This document shows positions 45,551 through 57,318 of a DNA stretch of 64,000 nt, piece after piece (position 1 is the first letter of the stretch; every line of letters starts with the position of its first letter). The stretch lies in assembly GCA_013399695.1 (NCBI GenBank), contig VXAU01003997.1, forward strand, positions 620,001-684,000. The letters run 5' to 3'. The translations under genes were made by a program, and so were the position numbers. The notes beneath the pieces are model-generated. The model was given only the letters and a program-made list of their open reading frames with translations, had not been told where the DNA came from and did not search any database. The stretch comes from Formicarius rufipectus. Its lineage: Eukaryota > Chordata > Aves > Passeriformes > Formicariidae.

Positions 45551-46196
45551 TCCATTGTAACAGAAACATAGAGAGGTCACAGACATCATCTGGTATTTTA
45601 AAAAATTAGATTTTTTGGGGAGAAAAGAAAAAAAAACGTCCTGAGGTGCAGGGCTTCCTCCTGTTCCCTGGTTATGCACATGGACAGCAGCCTGGCTAAT
45701 CAGGGCTGCTTTCCAGACGTGGAGAAAGCTTAAGAATATATTTGGGGCTGGAGAAGGAGAATCAATGTCCCATGGAAAATGTTAAGGGACTGGAAGGCGA
45801 CTTCATATGGATTCACAATAAACAAAACTAAACAGAAAAAACGAAATGTTGCTCATGAGATAGGAATTCTAAAATATTCCATTTTGTGAGTCTGGTGGCT
45901 TGTTTGCTGCCCAGATTAAAACATCATCATTCCTCCTTTCTCAATGCAGGAAAAAAAAATAAACCAAAAAACCCAAACTGCAATAATTTCAATTTAAAAT
46001 AAAAGAAAATAAGCAAAACTTACCTTTCTGAAGTCCATTGTTTACGAACCCAAATACTTTGCCTTCTTGATCATCACCTTTTTTCTACCTTCAACCTTGT
46101 GCTGTGCTTCTTCACTGGAATTCTTGAGTTCTTTTCTTTTTTTCAATGAAAATCAGAGAAATGGGCCAGTTTCTTCACTGTATTTTGCTGGGAAGG
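45551..46196. other. Unique A-rich noncoding DNA
   Basis: A-rich runs lie near 45620-45640 and 45945-46015. No gene was recognised. Confidence 0.5.
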
Positions 46197-46362
46197 TATT
46201 GGTTTGTGGTTTTGTTTTCTTTTTGTTTGGGTTTTTTGGTTTTGTTTTGGTATTGTTTTTTGTAGTTTTTGTTTGTTTTTGTTTTTTGTTGGTTTTGTTT
46301 GTTTTGGTTTGGTTTTTTTGTTTGTTTGGGTTTTTTTGGTTGGTTGGTTGGTTGATTTTTTT
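46197..46362. repeat. T/G-rich (TTTTG-like)n tract
   Basis: About 165 bp of irregular TTTTG, TTTGG and GGTT units, ending in GGTTGGTTGGTTGG. It is the reverse-complement type of the A/C-rich tract at 51430-51770. Open frames across it, giving Phe/Leu/Val- or Lys/Gln/Asn-rich proteins, are artefacts. Confidence 0.9.
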
Positions 46363-48238
46363 CTGTAAAGAAAACAGCAATATTCCAATAAAACTGTAAT
46401 TTTCCCATCCAGGATCCAAGTTGTTCAAACCCAGAGCTTTTTCTCAGCAGGAAAATAACCCTCCAATAAGCCTGACTGATCCCAAACAGTCCAGACAAGG
46501 CCTGCAATTGTCTTCTGGCCATTAGATGAGGTACAGACATCACTACCAAACTCTGACATGTGAAACCCCAACTCTGCAGGTTTATTTAGATGTCACAGAA
46601 GATGAAGAAATGCAAATATCTCTGAGAACTGCCTGAACGCTCCCAATGCTTTTGCATCCTCATTTCAACACCTGCAACTCTCTTGTGTCTACACAAGAAT
46701 CTGGTGCAACTGGAGGCACTCGAGGATGTCAAAGACGTTCACATGAGCTTGGCAGGAGTGACACCTGGAAAGCCAACCCCTTCTGAAGCAGCAGGTACAG
46801 ACAAACAGGGTATCACAGAACAGCTCAGAAGAGGTCACATGCTGGTGTTTAGACAGCTGAAGAACACCCTAAACATGTTTTCTATATACAGATTTTAAGA
46901 TTTGTTTGTTCAAGTATCTCTACCAGCAAGTGTGTTTATGAAAATTTTGCCCAAACCCCCAGATTAAATCAATTCCAGCTCACTGACTTAGAATCAAGAA
47001 GATGAATTTTTGGGAAGATAATTTCTTGCCTTTGACACGGGTCTTCAGGGACATCTGTGTGATGCTGGTACCCACACAGGCTTTTCTGAAGTGCGGTTTG
47101 ACAGAGCAGTGCTGCCTTTTGCACATGTAGGAAGATCCCACTCTCTTTTGGCAGCACTAAAAGGGCTAAAGGCTTGCTTTTTATTCCCAAAGAAAGCACA
47201 TCTCACTGACTCCAGACATGGCACAGCAATGCTGAGCTAATGGGAAGGAGCAAATCCTCAGGGGTCACTTCTCAGAGCAGAGACAAACTTTTACTGTCCC
47301 TTGCTAACAACAAATACAAGCACAGGGCATTGCTGGAAAGGACAGGCTCTGAAAGCTGTGGCAATTGTTTAACAAAATTCACCCCCTTACCTCTCACCAA
47401 AGTAAAGGTAGTCATGGCAGACCAGGATTATAAAATAATTTGGCTTATACAATCATTTGGGTTAATAAAAGCAGCACTCAGACTGTGTTGTCAAAACTGG
47501 TTTGGAATTCTTACAGGGTTTTACACTATTATAAAATTAGATGTGTGCCCAAGACACCAAAATATTGTGGCTGTGGGGTTTTTTAATATTTGAATACTAT
47601 TTTCCCTTAAGGTACAGAATATTTTCTCTTTCTGGGGAAAATAAAGTGAAAGAGAGATTTAATAACACACAGAGGTAACAACGTACAATTGGACCCTTTT
47701 TTAAAGAAAAATGGATGAAGAGGAGGTATTGTGAGACAACCAGAGAAGAGTCTTGCATTTCCCTGGAATGTTAGGAAGTCAGTTCTTCAGGAGCATGCAG
47801 TGTCCTGGGGCAGGAGATGTTTGTGGCACATCTGTGATGACAGCAGTTTGTCAGAGACCCAGACCCCAGGGGAATGTGCCAGCATGCACAACTCTTGAAG
47901 GCTTTAACATTACAAAAAGGATGGCCATGGCTCAGCAGAGCAGAAATCCTCAGGGTCCAAGATATTCAGGGTCTGGCCCACACATTCCCCCTGGGGATCC
48001 CCTGTTTCTTCCCACTGCTTGGCCTCTGCCACAGTCTGGCAGCTCCTGGTCATCTTCCCTCCATCTGTGCTGCTGTGGGAAAAGGTGGATGCCCTGAGAC
48101 TGCAGACCTTTAAATCCCATCGTCTTGTCTGATCCAGAGGTAAAACAGGGCCTTAAACACAAAACAGATGCTTTTTTGACTGCTGTGTTCTACTTCTCCC
48201 TTCTCTCCTCCTTCTTTAGTGTCTAGAGAGTCAGTCAT
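46363..48238. other. Unique noncoding DNA
   Basis: No gene or recognised transposon was seen. Confidence 0.5.
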
Positions 48239-48612
48239 ATGAGAGGCAGCTGGGGATGTTTAGCGTGGAGAGAAGGAGTCTCAGGGATGACCTTCTCATT
48301 CTCTACAACTCCTGACAGGAGCAGGGAACCAGGAGGGGGTCATGCACTGCTCCCAGGGAACAAGGGACAGGACAAGAGGAATTGGCCTCAGATTGTGCCA
48401 GGGGAGGTTCAGGTTGGACATCAGGAAGAATTTCTCCACTGAAAGGGTGGTCAGGCAGGAGAAGGGGCTGCCCAGGGAGGTGGTGGAGTCCCCATCCCTG
48501 GAGGTGTTCAAGAAAAGACTGGAAGTGTCACTCAGTGCTCTGGTGTACTTGGCAAGGTGGGGATCAGGTTGGACTCGACGATCCTGGAGGTCTTTTCCAA
48601 CCTCAGTGATTC
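48239..48612 (+). mobile_element. CR1 LINE, 5'-truncated, well preserved
   Basis: Sense CR1: 'CAGCTGGGGATGTTTAGCGTGG', ORF2 C-terminal relic (FRLDIRKNFSTERVVRQEKG, then GLPREVVESPSLEVFKKRLE in the same frame), TTGGACTCGACGATCCTGGA and a CAGTGATTCCCTGG end in place of a clean tail. The intact local frame makes it one of the best preserved copies. Subfamily as 7755-8140 and 32974-33524. Confidence 0.95.
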
Positions 48613-51429
48613 CCTGGAGCTCCTGCCTTCACTAGGATAGGTTCACGTCCTCCTTTGTAGCAGCTCTGGTGTGTTAGCAGGTCTGTGTGAATGCTCTGCT
48701 CACATCATACCCCTCCCTGTCATCTTCCCACCTGCACAACACCAAGAGGAGCAGACTGACAGTGCTGGCACTCCCTGAGTCCACCCAGGATTCATCAAAT
48801 GAACAAAGAGACTCTTTCTGCTCTAGAGATTATCATGACTGGAGAACATGTGGAATGGTGATGACACAAGAGGACAGAAAAAGAACATGGGTGCTGCATG
48901 GGAAAAGAGACTTTAGGTATTGAACTTTCTGTGGTTGCTATTCATCACTTAATTTATACTACTCTTAATTTTGAGAGAATTAAATCTTGCTCAGTTTTTA
49001 GCACAATTTGTCCCCTTTAGTCAAAGCATGAGATCACATAAAGATGTGATATCTCAAAAAATCCCCAGAAAGGAAGATAAAATTTCTCATGGCATTCTTG
49101 AGGTTTTAGTCTGAAATAGAAAGGGAGAAAATAGAAGAGAATTCCATATTATCACACCTAGTCTCTTCCAATGAGTGCCTTTGTGCTTCATAAAGAAGCA
49201 AACACATAACAAATATGTCCAATATTTTCAATGACCCTTTACAAATAGCTTTCTAAAATATTAAGATGGTCCTTTTTTGAGGAATAAAGGTAATTCTTTC
49301 ATCCATTCTGGTCTCAATAGTTACAGGACTTTGTTTCTTGTTCCTGACTTGGTGTTTACAAAAAGTGAATGAAATCAGAGAAGGCTGCAAATCTCACCCA
49401 GGCTCACCTAAAAGCATCAACCCAGAAGGTGTGAGATGGAATAAAACTAATGATTCTATGATATGAGTAGCCAAACAAAGTTTAAGTCTAAAAGAGGATG
49501 CTGCAAGTTCTGCTGATAGAAAGAAAGCAAAAACTACCAGACAAGGAATGTGATGTAGTGAAACTGTTCATCCTGCTCTGCTGGGCGTGCCAGGAAACGC
49601 CAGATCTCTCCCTATCTTCTCTTGGGAACTTTTAAAACCAATGTCTACAAAGCTTTCAGTTTAGCTGTACCTGTGATGAAGGAACTCAAGAATGAAATTA
49701 ACCCAAACTCATTTTTACAGGTTCTGTAAGGAGGAACTTGCAAAAGAAACACTTGGTGAGTTGCTGCTCTCTGCTGGGGAAAGGGTGTAAGAAAGACAAC
49801 CCACGTGGCACATGCCTTGTGGAGTTATTTCAATTTCCTCTACTGCAGGCTATGCCAGTCCTCTCCACGAGCTTATTTATTAATATTGAAGTGATTTTGA
49901 TAATGAATCCCTGAGTTAATTTGCAAAAGCAATTTCACACGTGGTATCACGTGCATGTGCATACCCATCTCAACATTTCCAGAGTCTAATTTGCCAATTG
50001 TCCCTCTTCCAAACGCCTGAGATATCCTCCTTCCCCCAGTGTACCAAATACCAAGTCCAGTTCAGAGCCCCTCTCCCAGTTCTCAGGGATTTGCCTGTCA
50101 TTAATTGCAACCCTGATTTCTTCCACAGTGAACACCTCACATAACTGTGGCACTAATTTTGGTAAGTAGAAAGCTTGTGGTCCCAGAAAATAAGTTTTCC
50201 CTGGGCTAACCTAAAGCTATAGACTTGGCCAGCAGATAAAAGAAGGAAGAAAATGTTCACAACAATCTATTCATTGCCAATTAAAAAATTCTTCCTTTTA
50301 TTTCTGTATTAGCTTGTTTGTTTGTTTTTCTTTTCCCCTCCATTCCCCATTTTCCCTTACCTGCTTTTTCAAATCCACCAGTACCCCTTAAGAGCAGAAA
50401 TGCTTACAAAGAAACATTTATGACTTCTTTTTAAATTCCAGCCTGGGGGTTCAATGTTGCCTTCAACAGTTGGACTTGACTCTTCCTTTCTGCAGGTGAT
50501 TTTCCACCAGCACATGCAGATAAACTTGAGGTGGCTCCAGCTGCTCTAACCCCAGAAGAAGGAGCTGGGGGGACACCCGAGAAGAAATACCTAAGACAGC
50601 TCAGGTGCCCAAATACCCTTGGAACTGTTTATAAGTTGATCAAGAATTTGTGAGGAGTGATCAGAGCACAGACTAATGTTTGGAAAGGCATCTTTCCATG
50701 AGAAGAGGAAGCAGAAAGAAGAAGAAACCCTCTTCAGGCTGATAGAAACAAGTCCTGCACTCACAGGATTGAGTGGGCATATCACCTGTACCAGTACCTG
50801 CTGAAAGTGCAAAAGGGTTGGACAGCCCAGATGATTTCTGGAGTGTGTTGAGGACAACTCCATAGTGCAGGTGATTCATGAGATGAGTGGGGCATGTGCT
50901 CTGCAGGACATAATGCTCATGAAAAAGTAGAAGTGATCATGAAAGCCAAAGGAGGCCTTGGCTGCACTCATCAAACAGTGGGGTTTAACATCCTGAGGGA
51001 ATCAAGCATGACAAACAGTAGAATCACAGTCTGGACTTCAGGAGAGGAACTTTTGGCTCGTTCCCGTCTTCTTGTGAGAGGGGAAAAAAGCCCAAATGAG
51101 CTCCAAAGAGTTTTCAAGCACTGCCTCATCGAAGCACAACAGCAGCACATTCTGCTGTGGGGAAATTCAAGCCAAAACATGGCAGGAGTCCAAACATGAG
51201 TGAATAAGGAATGTCCACCTGAGGTCAAACACAAAAAACCAAGTATAAAGGTGACAGCAGCATGGTTGGGATAGCCAGGAGGAATATACAGAGGTGCTGT
51301 CTGAGTGTGCAGGGGTGGAGGAAGAAAACCCAAAGCTCAGCTGAAACTGAAGAAAGCAGGGTTATGAAAAGGGTTTCCTTGCAAAATGAAGGTTAAGGGC
51401 AAAGCTGGTTCAATAGGCATGGGAACACA
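48613..51429. other. Unique noncoding DNA
   Basis: No gene or transposon was recognised with confidence. Confidence 0.5.
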
Positions 51430-51770
51430 GGGACAAAATAAACAGGCAAATAAAAACAAACAAAACAAACAAACAAAACCAAAACAAACAAAAACAAAAT
51501 AAAAAAACCAAACAAACCCAAAAACGAAACACACAAAACCTCCAAACAAATAAACAAACCTAAAAACAAAACAAAAACCCAAAAAAAAACAAAAACCAAA
51601 AACCAAAACAAAACAAAAAACAAACAAACCCAAAACCAAAACACACAAAACCCCCAAACAAATAAACAAACTTAAGAAAAAAACAAAACAAAAAAAAAAA
51701 CCAAAACAGAAACCAAACCAAACCAAAAACCAAAAAACCAAAAACAAAACCAAAAAAAACACAGCAAAAC
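51430..51770. repeat. A/C-rich (CAAAA-like)n tract with internal duplication
   Basis: About 340 bp of irregular AAAC, CAAAA and CCAAAA units. Two segments match at a 112-bp offset: CACACAAAACC followed by CCAAACAAATAAACAAAC occurs at 51530 and again at 51642, with similar flanks. This indicates a tandem segmental duplication inside low-complexity DNA. A 171-codon Phe/Val/Leu-rich minus-strand frame is an artefact. Confidence 0.9.
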
Positions 51771-51898
51771 AGACACTTTTTTTTTTTTTGCTTGTGTTCT
51801 CACTGGTAAGATCTGCCTTTAGGTGTCCCAGACTCATATATGTACTTAACACTAATCTTGAGGAAGTAATCTTGCATTACTAAAGTAAAGGAACCATG

Positions 51899-51991
51899 GA
51901 ATCCTAGAATATCCTGAGTTGGAAGGGACCCCTCAGGGTCCCTTCAAAGTCCAGCTCCTTGACCTGCACAGGACACCCCAAGAATCACACC
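51899..51991 (-). mobile_element. CR1 LINE, short 3' fragment
   Basis: Inverted tail and 3' end: GAATCCTAGAATATCCTGAG, TTGGAAGGGACCCCTCAGGG and CCAGCTCCTTGACCTGCACA. A small duplication ('GGGACCCCTCAGGGTCCCTT', itself palindromic) lies at 51926-51945. Same subfamily as 22210-23040. Confidence 0.88.
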
Positions 51992-52456
51992 ATGATCACT
52001 GCCTCATAATTACATGGGTAAAACAGAGATAGGGAGCATTTAAACTGGTTGGGTACACTCAGGTCATGGGACTTGGTGGTGACCCTGTGGTGGTGCCAAG
52101 GGAACTCTGTGGGGTCACTGGAATGCTGGTCCTGTCCTCTTCAAAAGCTCATGGCAATCAGGAGAAGTTCCTTGTGGCTGAAAAGAGGCCAACTGTACAC
52201 ACATTTCTGCCTGTCAAGGGAGGGGGAGAAAGACAGAACTGCTGCTTGTGCCGCCTTCTTTTTCCTTGTGCAGAAAGCACCTCTTTTTCATTAAATGCAG
52301 TCTTCTGGTTTCATAAAGGCTGAGGTTTGAAAACTCTCACAGGTGTGACTTGACCCATCCTTGGCTTAGTCAATCATAAATGTTGCTAAAACAGAACACA
52401 TACAGATAATCATCCCTAAGAGACCTTCATCCAAATATTTTCATATCAAAAGTTAT
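51992..52456. other. Unique noncoding DNA
   Basis: No gene or repeat was recognised between two head-to-head CR1 pieces. Confidence 0.5.
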
Positions 52457-52878
52457 GGAGATGCTGAAGGGACTGGAACATCTCTGTGAGGAGGAAAGGC
52501 TGAGGGAGCTGGGGCTGTTCAGCCTCCAGAGGAGACCCTAAGAGGGGACCTGCCCCCTGTCTGTCAGTGCCTGCAGGGAGGGGGCAGAGCAGGGACCAGG
52601 CTCTGCTCAGGGTGCCCAGCAATGGCACAGGAGGGACGCGCAGGAACTGATGCCCAGCAAGTTCCACCTGCACAGGAGGAAGAACTTCTTTGCTGTGCAG
52701 TGCCCCAGCCCTGAACAGATTGCCCAGAGAGGGTGTGGAGTCTGCTCACTGGGGATATTCCAGACCCATCTGGACACAGCCCTGTGCCCTGTGCTCTGGG
52801 ATGGCCCTGCTGGAGCAGAGGTGGCACCAGATGTCCCACTGTGGTCCCTTCCAACCTTTCCCATTCTGTGATTCTGTA
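52457..52878 (+). mobile_element. CR1 LINE, 5'-truncated, young subfamily
   Basis: Sense CR1, longer relative of 4512-4817. It begins GGAGATGCTGAAGGGACTGG, passes through GGCTGAGGGAGCTGGGGCTG and the ORF2 C-terminal relic (LHRRKNFFAV, PSPEQIAQRG, FQTHLDTAL) and ends TTCCCATTCTGTGATTCTGT, a cleaner tail than its relative. The polymerase core is absent. Confidence 0.95.
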
Positions 52879-55800
52879 CTTACCCATTTCTCAGGCAGTA
52901 TCTTGAAAGGTGGGGTTCTGCTTTTCTTCTGGACTTGTTGAAAGGAAATGATGATTTCTTTTCATTCTTCCCCCATATGGGCTATGCAGGAAGATGAAGA
53001 GCTCCAGCCTGAATGCATCCCTGTGTGCTGTAGGTATCTGGACACATAAATCATCTGTGGACCAGATGCAGCCAAGAGAGAAGCAAAATCTGGGGGCAAT
53101 TGTTTTAGGACAACTGGAAAAAATCTCAGTGCCAACTGTTTACTAACACAGCCTGCAAGCTGGTGGAACTAAAGACAATCTATATATAGCCCATTTCTTT
53201 CCAGAGGTTTTAAGAAGCTCAGACATTAAAAATAAAGTTTAACAATTCTCTGAGTGAGAAGCATCAGTTTTAAGAGCAATAAATGGTAAGTGAGCTGCTT
53301 TCTAGAAGGATTTTTGGATTCAAATATGTGTCTAATGTGTATAATGTTAACTATAGAGCACACACCTGGCTTGTGAGTGCGTATGGACATGAATTCACAC
53401 CTCAGAAATGTATTAGAACACTGTGAATGTTGTCAGGCCAGAAACTGAAAAGATAGAAAATGCCAAAAATTAGGTAGAACCTGAAAAACTGTAGTTCAGC
53501 TCCTTTGAGAGATTGAAGTGCAATAAATTCTGGAACTCAGTAATTCTTTTTTATCTTTTCCTTTTGAAATACTTCTCTCTGTGTGTGCTCAGAGTGTTCC
53601 TTTGTACTCATTTACTGCCATCCTCCTCTCTCATGTCTCCTCATTCTGCGTGTGGCCTCAGGACACACCCACTCAAATCCTGTCCTGAAGACAGAAGGCT
53701 AAAATTTCCCAGTGGGATTTCCTACAGGTAGCAAGTATAAATCACCTGCTGGAGTCCTCCAGTGCCAAAGGGAGGGAAGGGAAAGACATGCTTGGTTGAG
53801 CATCTTGTACTTCTTGCTTGTTTGACAGAACCAGGAAAGCTTCACGGGCAGGAACAACACTCTCCCAAAAAACATCCTTTACTGATGGGCACAAGAAATA
53901 GAGCTGTTAAAATACAAAGTACTGCTCAAGTGACAGCTGAGTTGGAAGGCCCAAATTAACCAGAGTTCTTAGCAAAATTAGCACACTCTCTTTATAATAC
54001 CCTTGTAGCCACAAGAACCCAGAGCTTCTGCAAAACCAAAGCCAGAATGCAAAGCCACCCACTGCAGCCTCTGGTGCTGGATCAGACTCAAAGCCGTGCC
54101 CTGAAGATTGGTGCAGCTGCAAAGCTCCTCAGATCCACCCATTGCACTGGCAGCAGCCACTGGGAGTTCATCTTGAGTGTCACATCTGGCCAAGGGGAGC
54201 ACAACTCCTGTGTGTGCATTGCCACGGGTCCCACATGGTGTCTTCTCTAAAATTAAATTCTCTGAATAAGAAGGACACTTCACCATGCAGTGTTTTCCTG
54301 ACTCTTGTGTGAGTCATCTCAGTCTAATCTCAGTTCCTGGAGCTGGTGGCGTGCAGGACAGCTGCAGCAGCTTAGCTTTTCCAGTGGAGACCCTGGTGTT
54401 TTGCCAGTAGGCTGTAAAGCTGTGTGCTGGCACAGCTCCTGGGTTCCCTTCCAGTGCTGGCAGGGAGCATTTTGTTGGCCACAGCTAGACCTTGTCCGTT
54501 TGCTGTCATTAAGTCCTCTTCTTCTTTCTCAACTGCTTCTAACTTCATGTTTGCCTCCAGTCTTTTCCTTATGGTGCCTGCCCCATTTTTCTGTTGTATC
54601 CTCACTCTTGTCAGACACCTAACCAACACTTGCCAAATTTGCACTCCGTTCCTCGTCCACAGCTTCCTTTGGGGACTGAGGAAATCAGGGAATTTGTAGG
54701 TCTGATCTCTGCATCAGAAATTGTTTCTGTGTTTTAGAGGGACAAGCCTTCATTAAAAGCCAGCAACTATCTTAGAAAGCACCTGGAATTCAGACAACAT
54801 GAAGTGAGGAGTTACTGCACAGGCACAGAGGGGGAAGATAAAGCAGTTTATCAGCTCAACCCACAGTCATGGGCAAAATCAACATTATCCACAAAGAGGT
54901 AAAATGTTGTCCCATCTGGAATTTCTATCAGCTACAGTGAGACAGGGATTTCCCCTGTAGGCTGTCCTTTAAAGTAACCAAATGTAAAAATCTGTAAATT
55001 AGGAGCCTTTACATGCCAGACTGAGTACTAATCAAACTGTGCTCCTGCCTTCTGTGCTGATTTTCAAACCTGAGGTTCATACAAGATATGCCCCCTCACA
55101 AGTGGAGTATATATGTCCATTCACAGTAAATTCTACTGATTTTGGCAAAATTGCTTGGAAGGAAAGGCACTACTCATTGCAAGTTGGGATCCACACTGCC
55201 AATATCACATATTGGGACTGCCCAGTACTTGATAAATACTTCAGTTCCACAAGAAACATTCTTATTCTTAATTATTGTGTCTTTTGTAGTGAGATTTTTG
55301 AAACTTTCCTTCTAGGAAGAAAAGCAAAGGTAAATCTAATTGTGTCAGCTTCAAAACTGAAGTCTTTTTAAGTCTTCACATCACGAGTGCCCACTTCTTT
55401 TGCACATACAATGTCTTTATTCCCAGCATTTCTGGGGTTGCACTGCTCTCATGGCCCAAGATAATGAAAACCTTCAATTCATACCAGCTCCCAGGTCCAG
55501 CTTTAGGTGCCTATGACAAGAGTCATCTATAATAAAACCCATGAGATTTTGACATTGGAAAAATAAATTGTAGGTCTCTGATAGCTGAGACCTGGCCCTG
55601 TACTCACTCACATCTGTCTCAAACAAAGCAGCTCACTGAAATCAAAGGAATGATACCAGGAGGAGACAGACCCACCCATGATCCTGCACTGATCTGTTCT
55701 TGAGCAGACATGGGATGGTTTGAAACAGAGCCAGGCACTACAGTTGTCCAGATTTTTCTTTCATTCCCTGCTGTTCCCATCCTGAAGCCATCAAACACCA

Positions 55801-57065
55801 GAACCACTGTCAAATGTCTAAGCTCAGAACAGTTCCTAGGACAACTAGCACGGTGACCAAGGACCTCAGCAAGTCATCACCTCCCCAGAAGGGAAAAAAC
55901 AGACCATGGGAAATCTTTTCCTCTGTTTTGCAGGTTGATCCGTGACTCAGGCTGCAGGCAAGTGATCCTTCCAGGCAATTCCCAAAACCCTTTCCTAAAA
56001 GGGTTAACTACACCCATTTCTCCCTCTTGGCACATACAAACCTGAACCAAGTTGTTTTGTGTCCAGAGGAAAGGAGTGGCTCTTCTTCAGCAGGACTGGC
56101 TGTTTACATGGGCAGTTTGGATCCAAGACTAACACCCCTGGTACTCATCAACATGATAGAACCTCGTGCAGGATTCAACTTCCAGAACTTGAGTCCTGCC
56201 CTCCAGGCACTTTGGAGTATCACTCTGTATTTACAAGCAAGTCAGACCTGGAAGCCAACCCCCCAAAATTCTCTTACTCTTGTAAACACACATTTAATTA
56301 TATTCCCAAGACATGCTTTGCCTAACCTAAAAATGACCCAAATTTCCACTGTGCTAACAAAATTTGTTGTTTTCCTCAGTTTATATCTACTGACAGCACT
56401 CTTTTCTCCCACTCAAAGCAGAGCTTCAAGTGAAAATTATCTGCTTTGAAGACATTTTTTTTTCTTCTGCCTCCTAAGGGTCCTGACAACAAGCAGCTCA
56501 TTGTTTGTAGTTATTACCTTGGCAGAGCTTCTGCTGATAGAACTGCTGCCTTCAAAAATCTGCTCAGTAGCTTGGTCTCTCAGGGCTGCGTATTTGCCAG
56601 CAATGCAGACAAAAATAATTCAGCATTTATTGTTTTGTTTGGTGTTTTTTGTTTTGTTTTGTTTTGATTTTCAGAATTCCTCACAGTTAATAGTCTGGAA
56701 CCTCACAACCCAAAGTCCTGAAGACCTTTATCCTTCTCTTTGGTAGAAACGTTACACATACAAGTGTGACTTGTTGGCCATGTGTGGAACTGCCTTCCAG
56801 CTGCACACAAGAGTGCCAGGAGAGCTGGAAAATCATCTGACCCATCTGATGGGCCTCATGCACAACAGAACTAATGGTGTAGATGCAACATTAGTGTTCT
56901 TAAAGGGAAGACTTGAGTTTTGTATTGCACAGCCATGTGTGCACCAGCTTTGGTGGTGTCACCTCTGATGTCACATAGTGCTTTCATCTAGAAAGTGGGG
57001 AATTCAGTTTAATTCATTCCTAAGGCTGAAGAGGCTTTAAAACTTATCCCATGACTTAAAAAATG
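52879..57065. other. 4.2 kb of unique noncoding DNA
   Basis: No gene or transposon was recognised. A short (TTTTG)n run lies near 56630-56665. Open frames up to 140 codons (plus strand, 56027-56449) show no domain. Confidence 0.5.
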
Positions 57066-57318
57066 GAACACCAGTGACTAACCAAGGAAAGTGAAAGACA
57101 TGGAAGGAATTACAGAAGAAGTTCCTCCCTGTGAGGGTGGGCAGGCCCTGGCACAGGTTGGGCAGAGAAGCTGTGGCTGCCCCATCCCTGGAAGTGTCCC
57201 AGGCCAGGTTGGATGGGGCTCTGAGCAACCTGGGCTGGTGGGAGGTGTCCATGGCAGGGAGTTGGAACTGGATAATACTGATGTTCCTTCCCACTCACAC
57301 CACTATTTCTATGATTCT
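57066..57318 (+). mobile_element. Chimeric repeat copy B: 55-nt module + CR1 3' end
   Basis: Sense element of 253 bp. The 55-nt module at 57066-57120 (starting GAACACCAGTGA) is joined to CR1 at TTCCTCCCTGTGAGG. The CR1 part continues through GGCAGGCCCTGGCACAGG and GGTTGGATGGGGCTCTGAGC to a CTATTTCTATGATTCT tail. Normal CR1 copies here (for example 24020-24611) have the RVRLDIG-coding sequence at the module's place. The shared module and junction with copy A define a distinct repeat. Confidence 0.8.

Noticed and set aside
46067..46549. Frames rich in Phe/Val (plus) or Lys/Gln/Asn (minus)
   Set aside because: Artefacts of the TTTTG-like tract.
49440..49465. Possible isolated CR1 tail (AATGATTCTATGATAT on the plus strand)
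   Set aside because: The upstream sequence does not match any CR1 3' end, and a lone tail-like octamer is too short to call.
51337..51852. 171-codon Phe/Val/Leu/Cys-rich minus-strand frame resembling a membrane protein
   Set aside because: Translation of the A/C-rich low-complexity tract; no conserved order of membrane segments or flanking exons.
56027..56449. 140-codon plus-strand frame
   Set aside because: No domain or signal peptide recognised and no supporting context.
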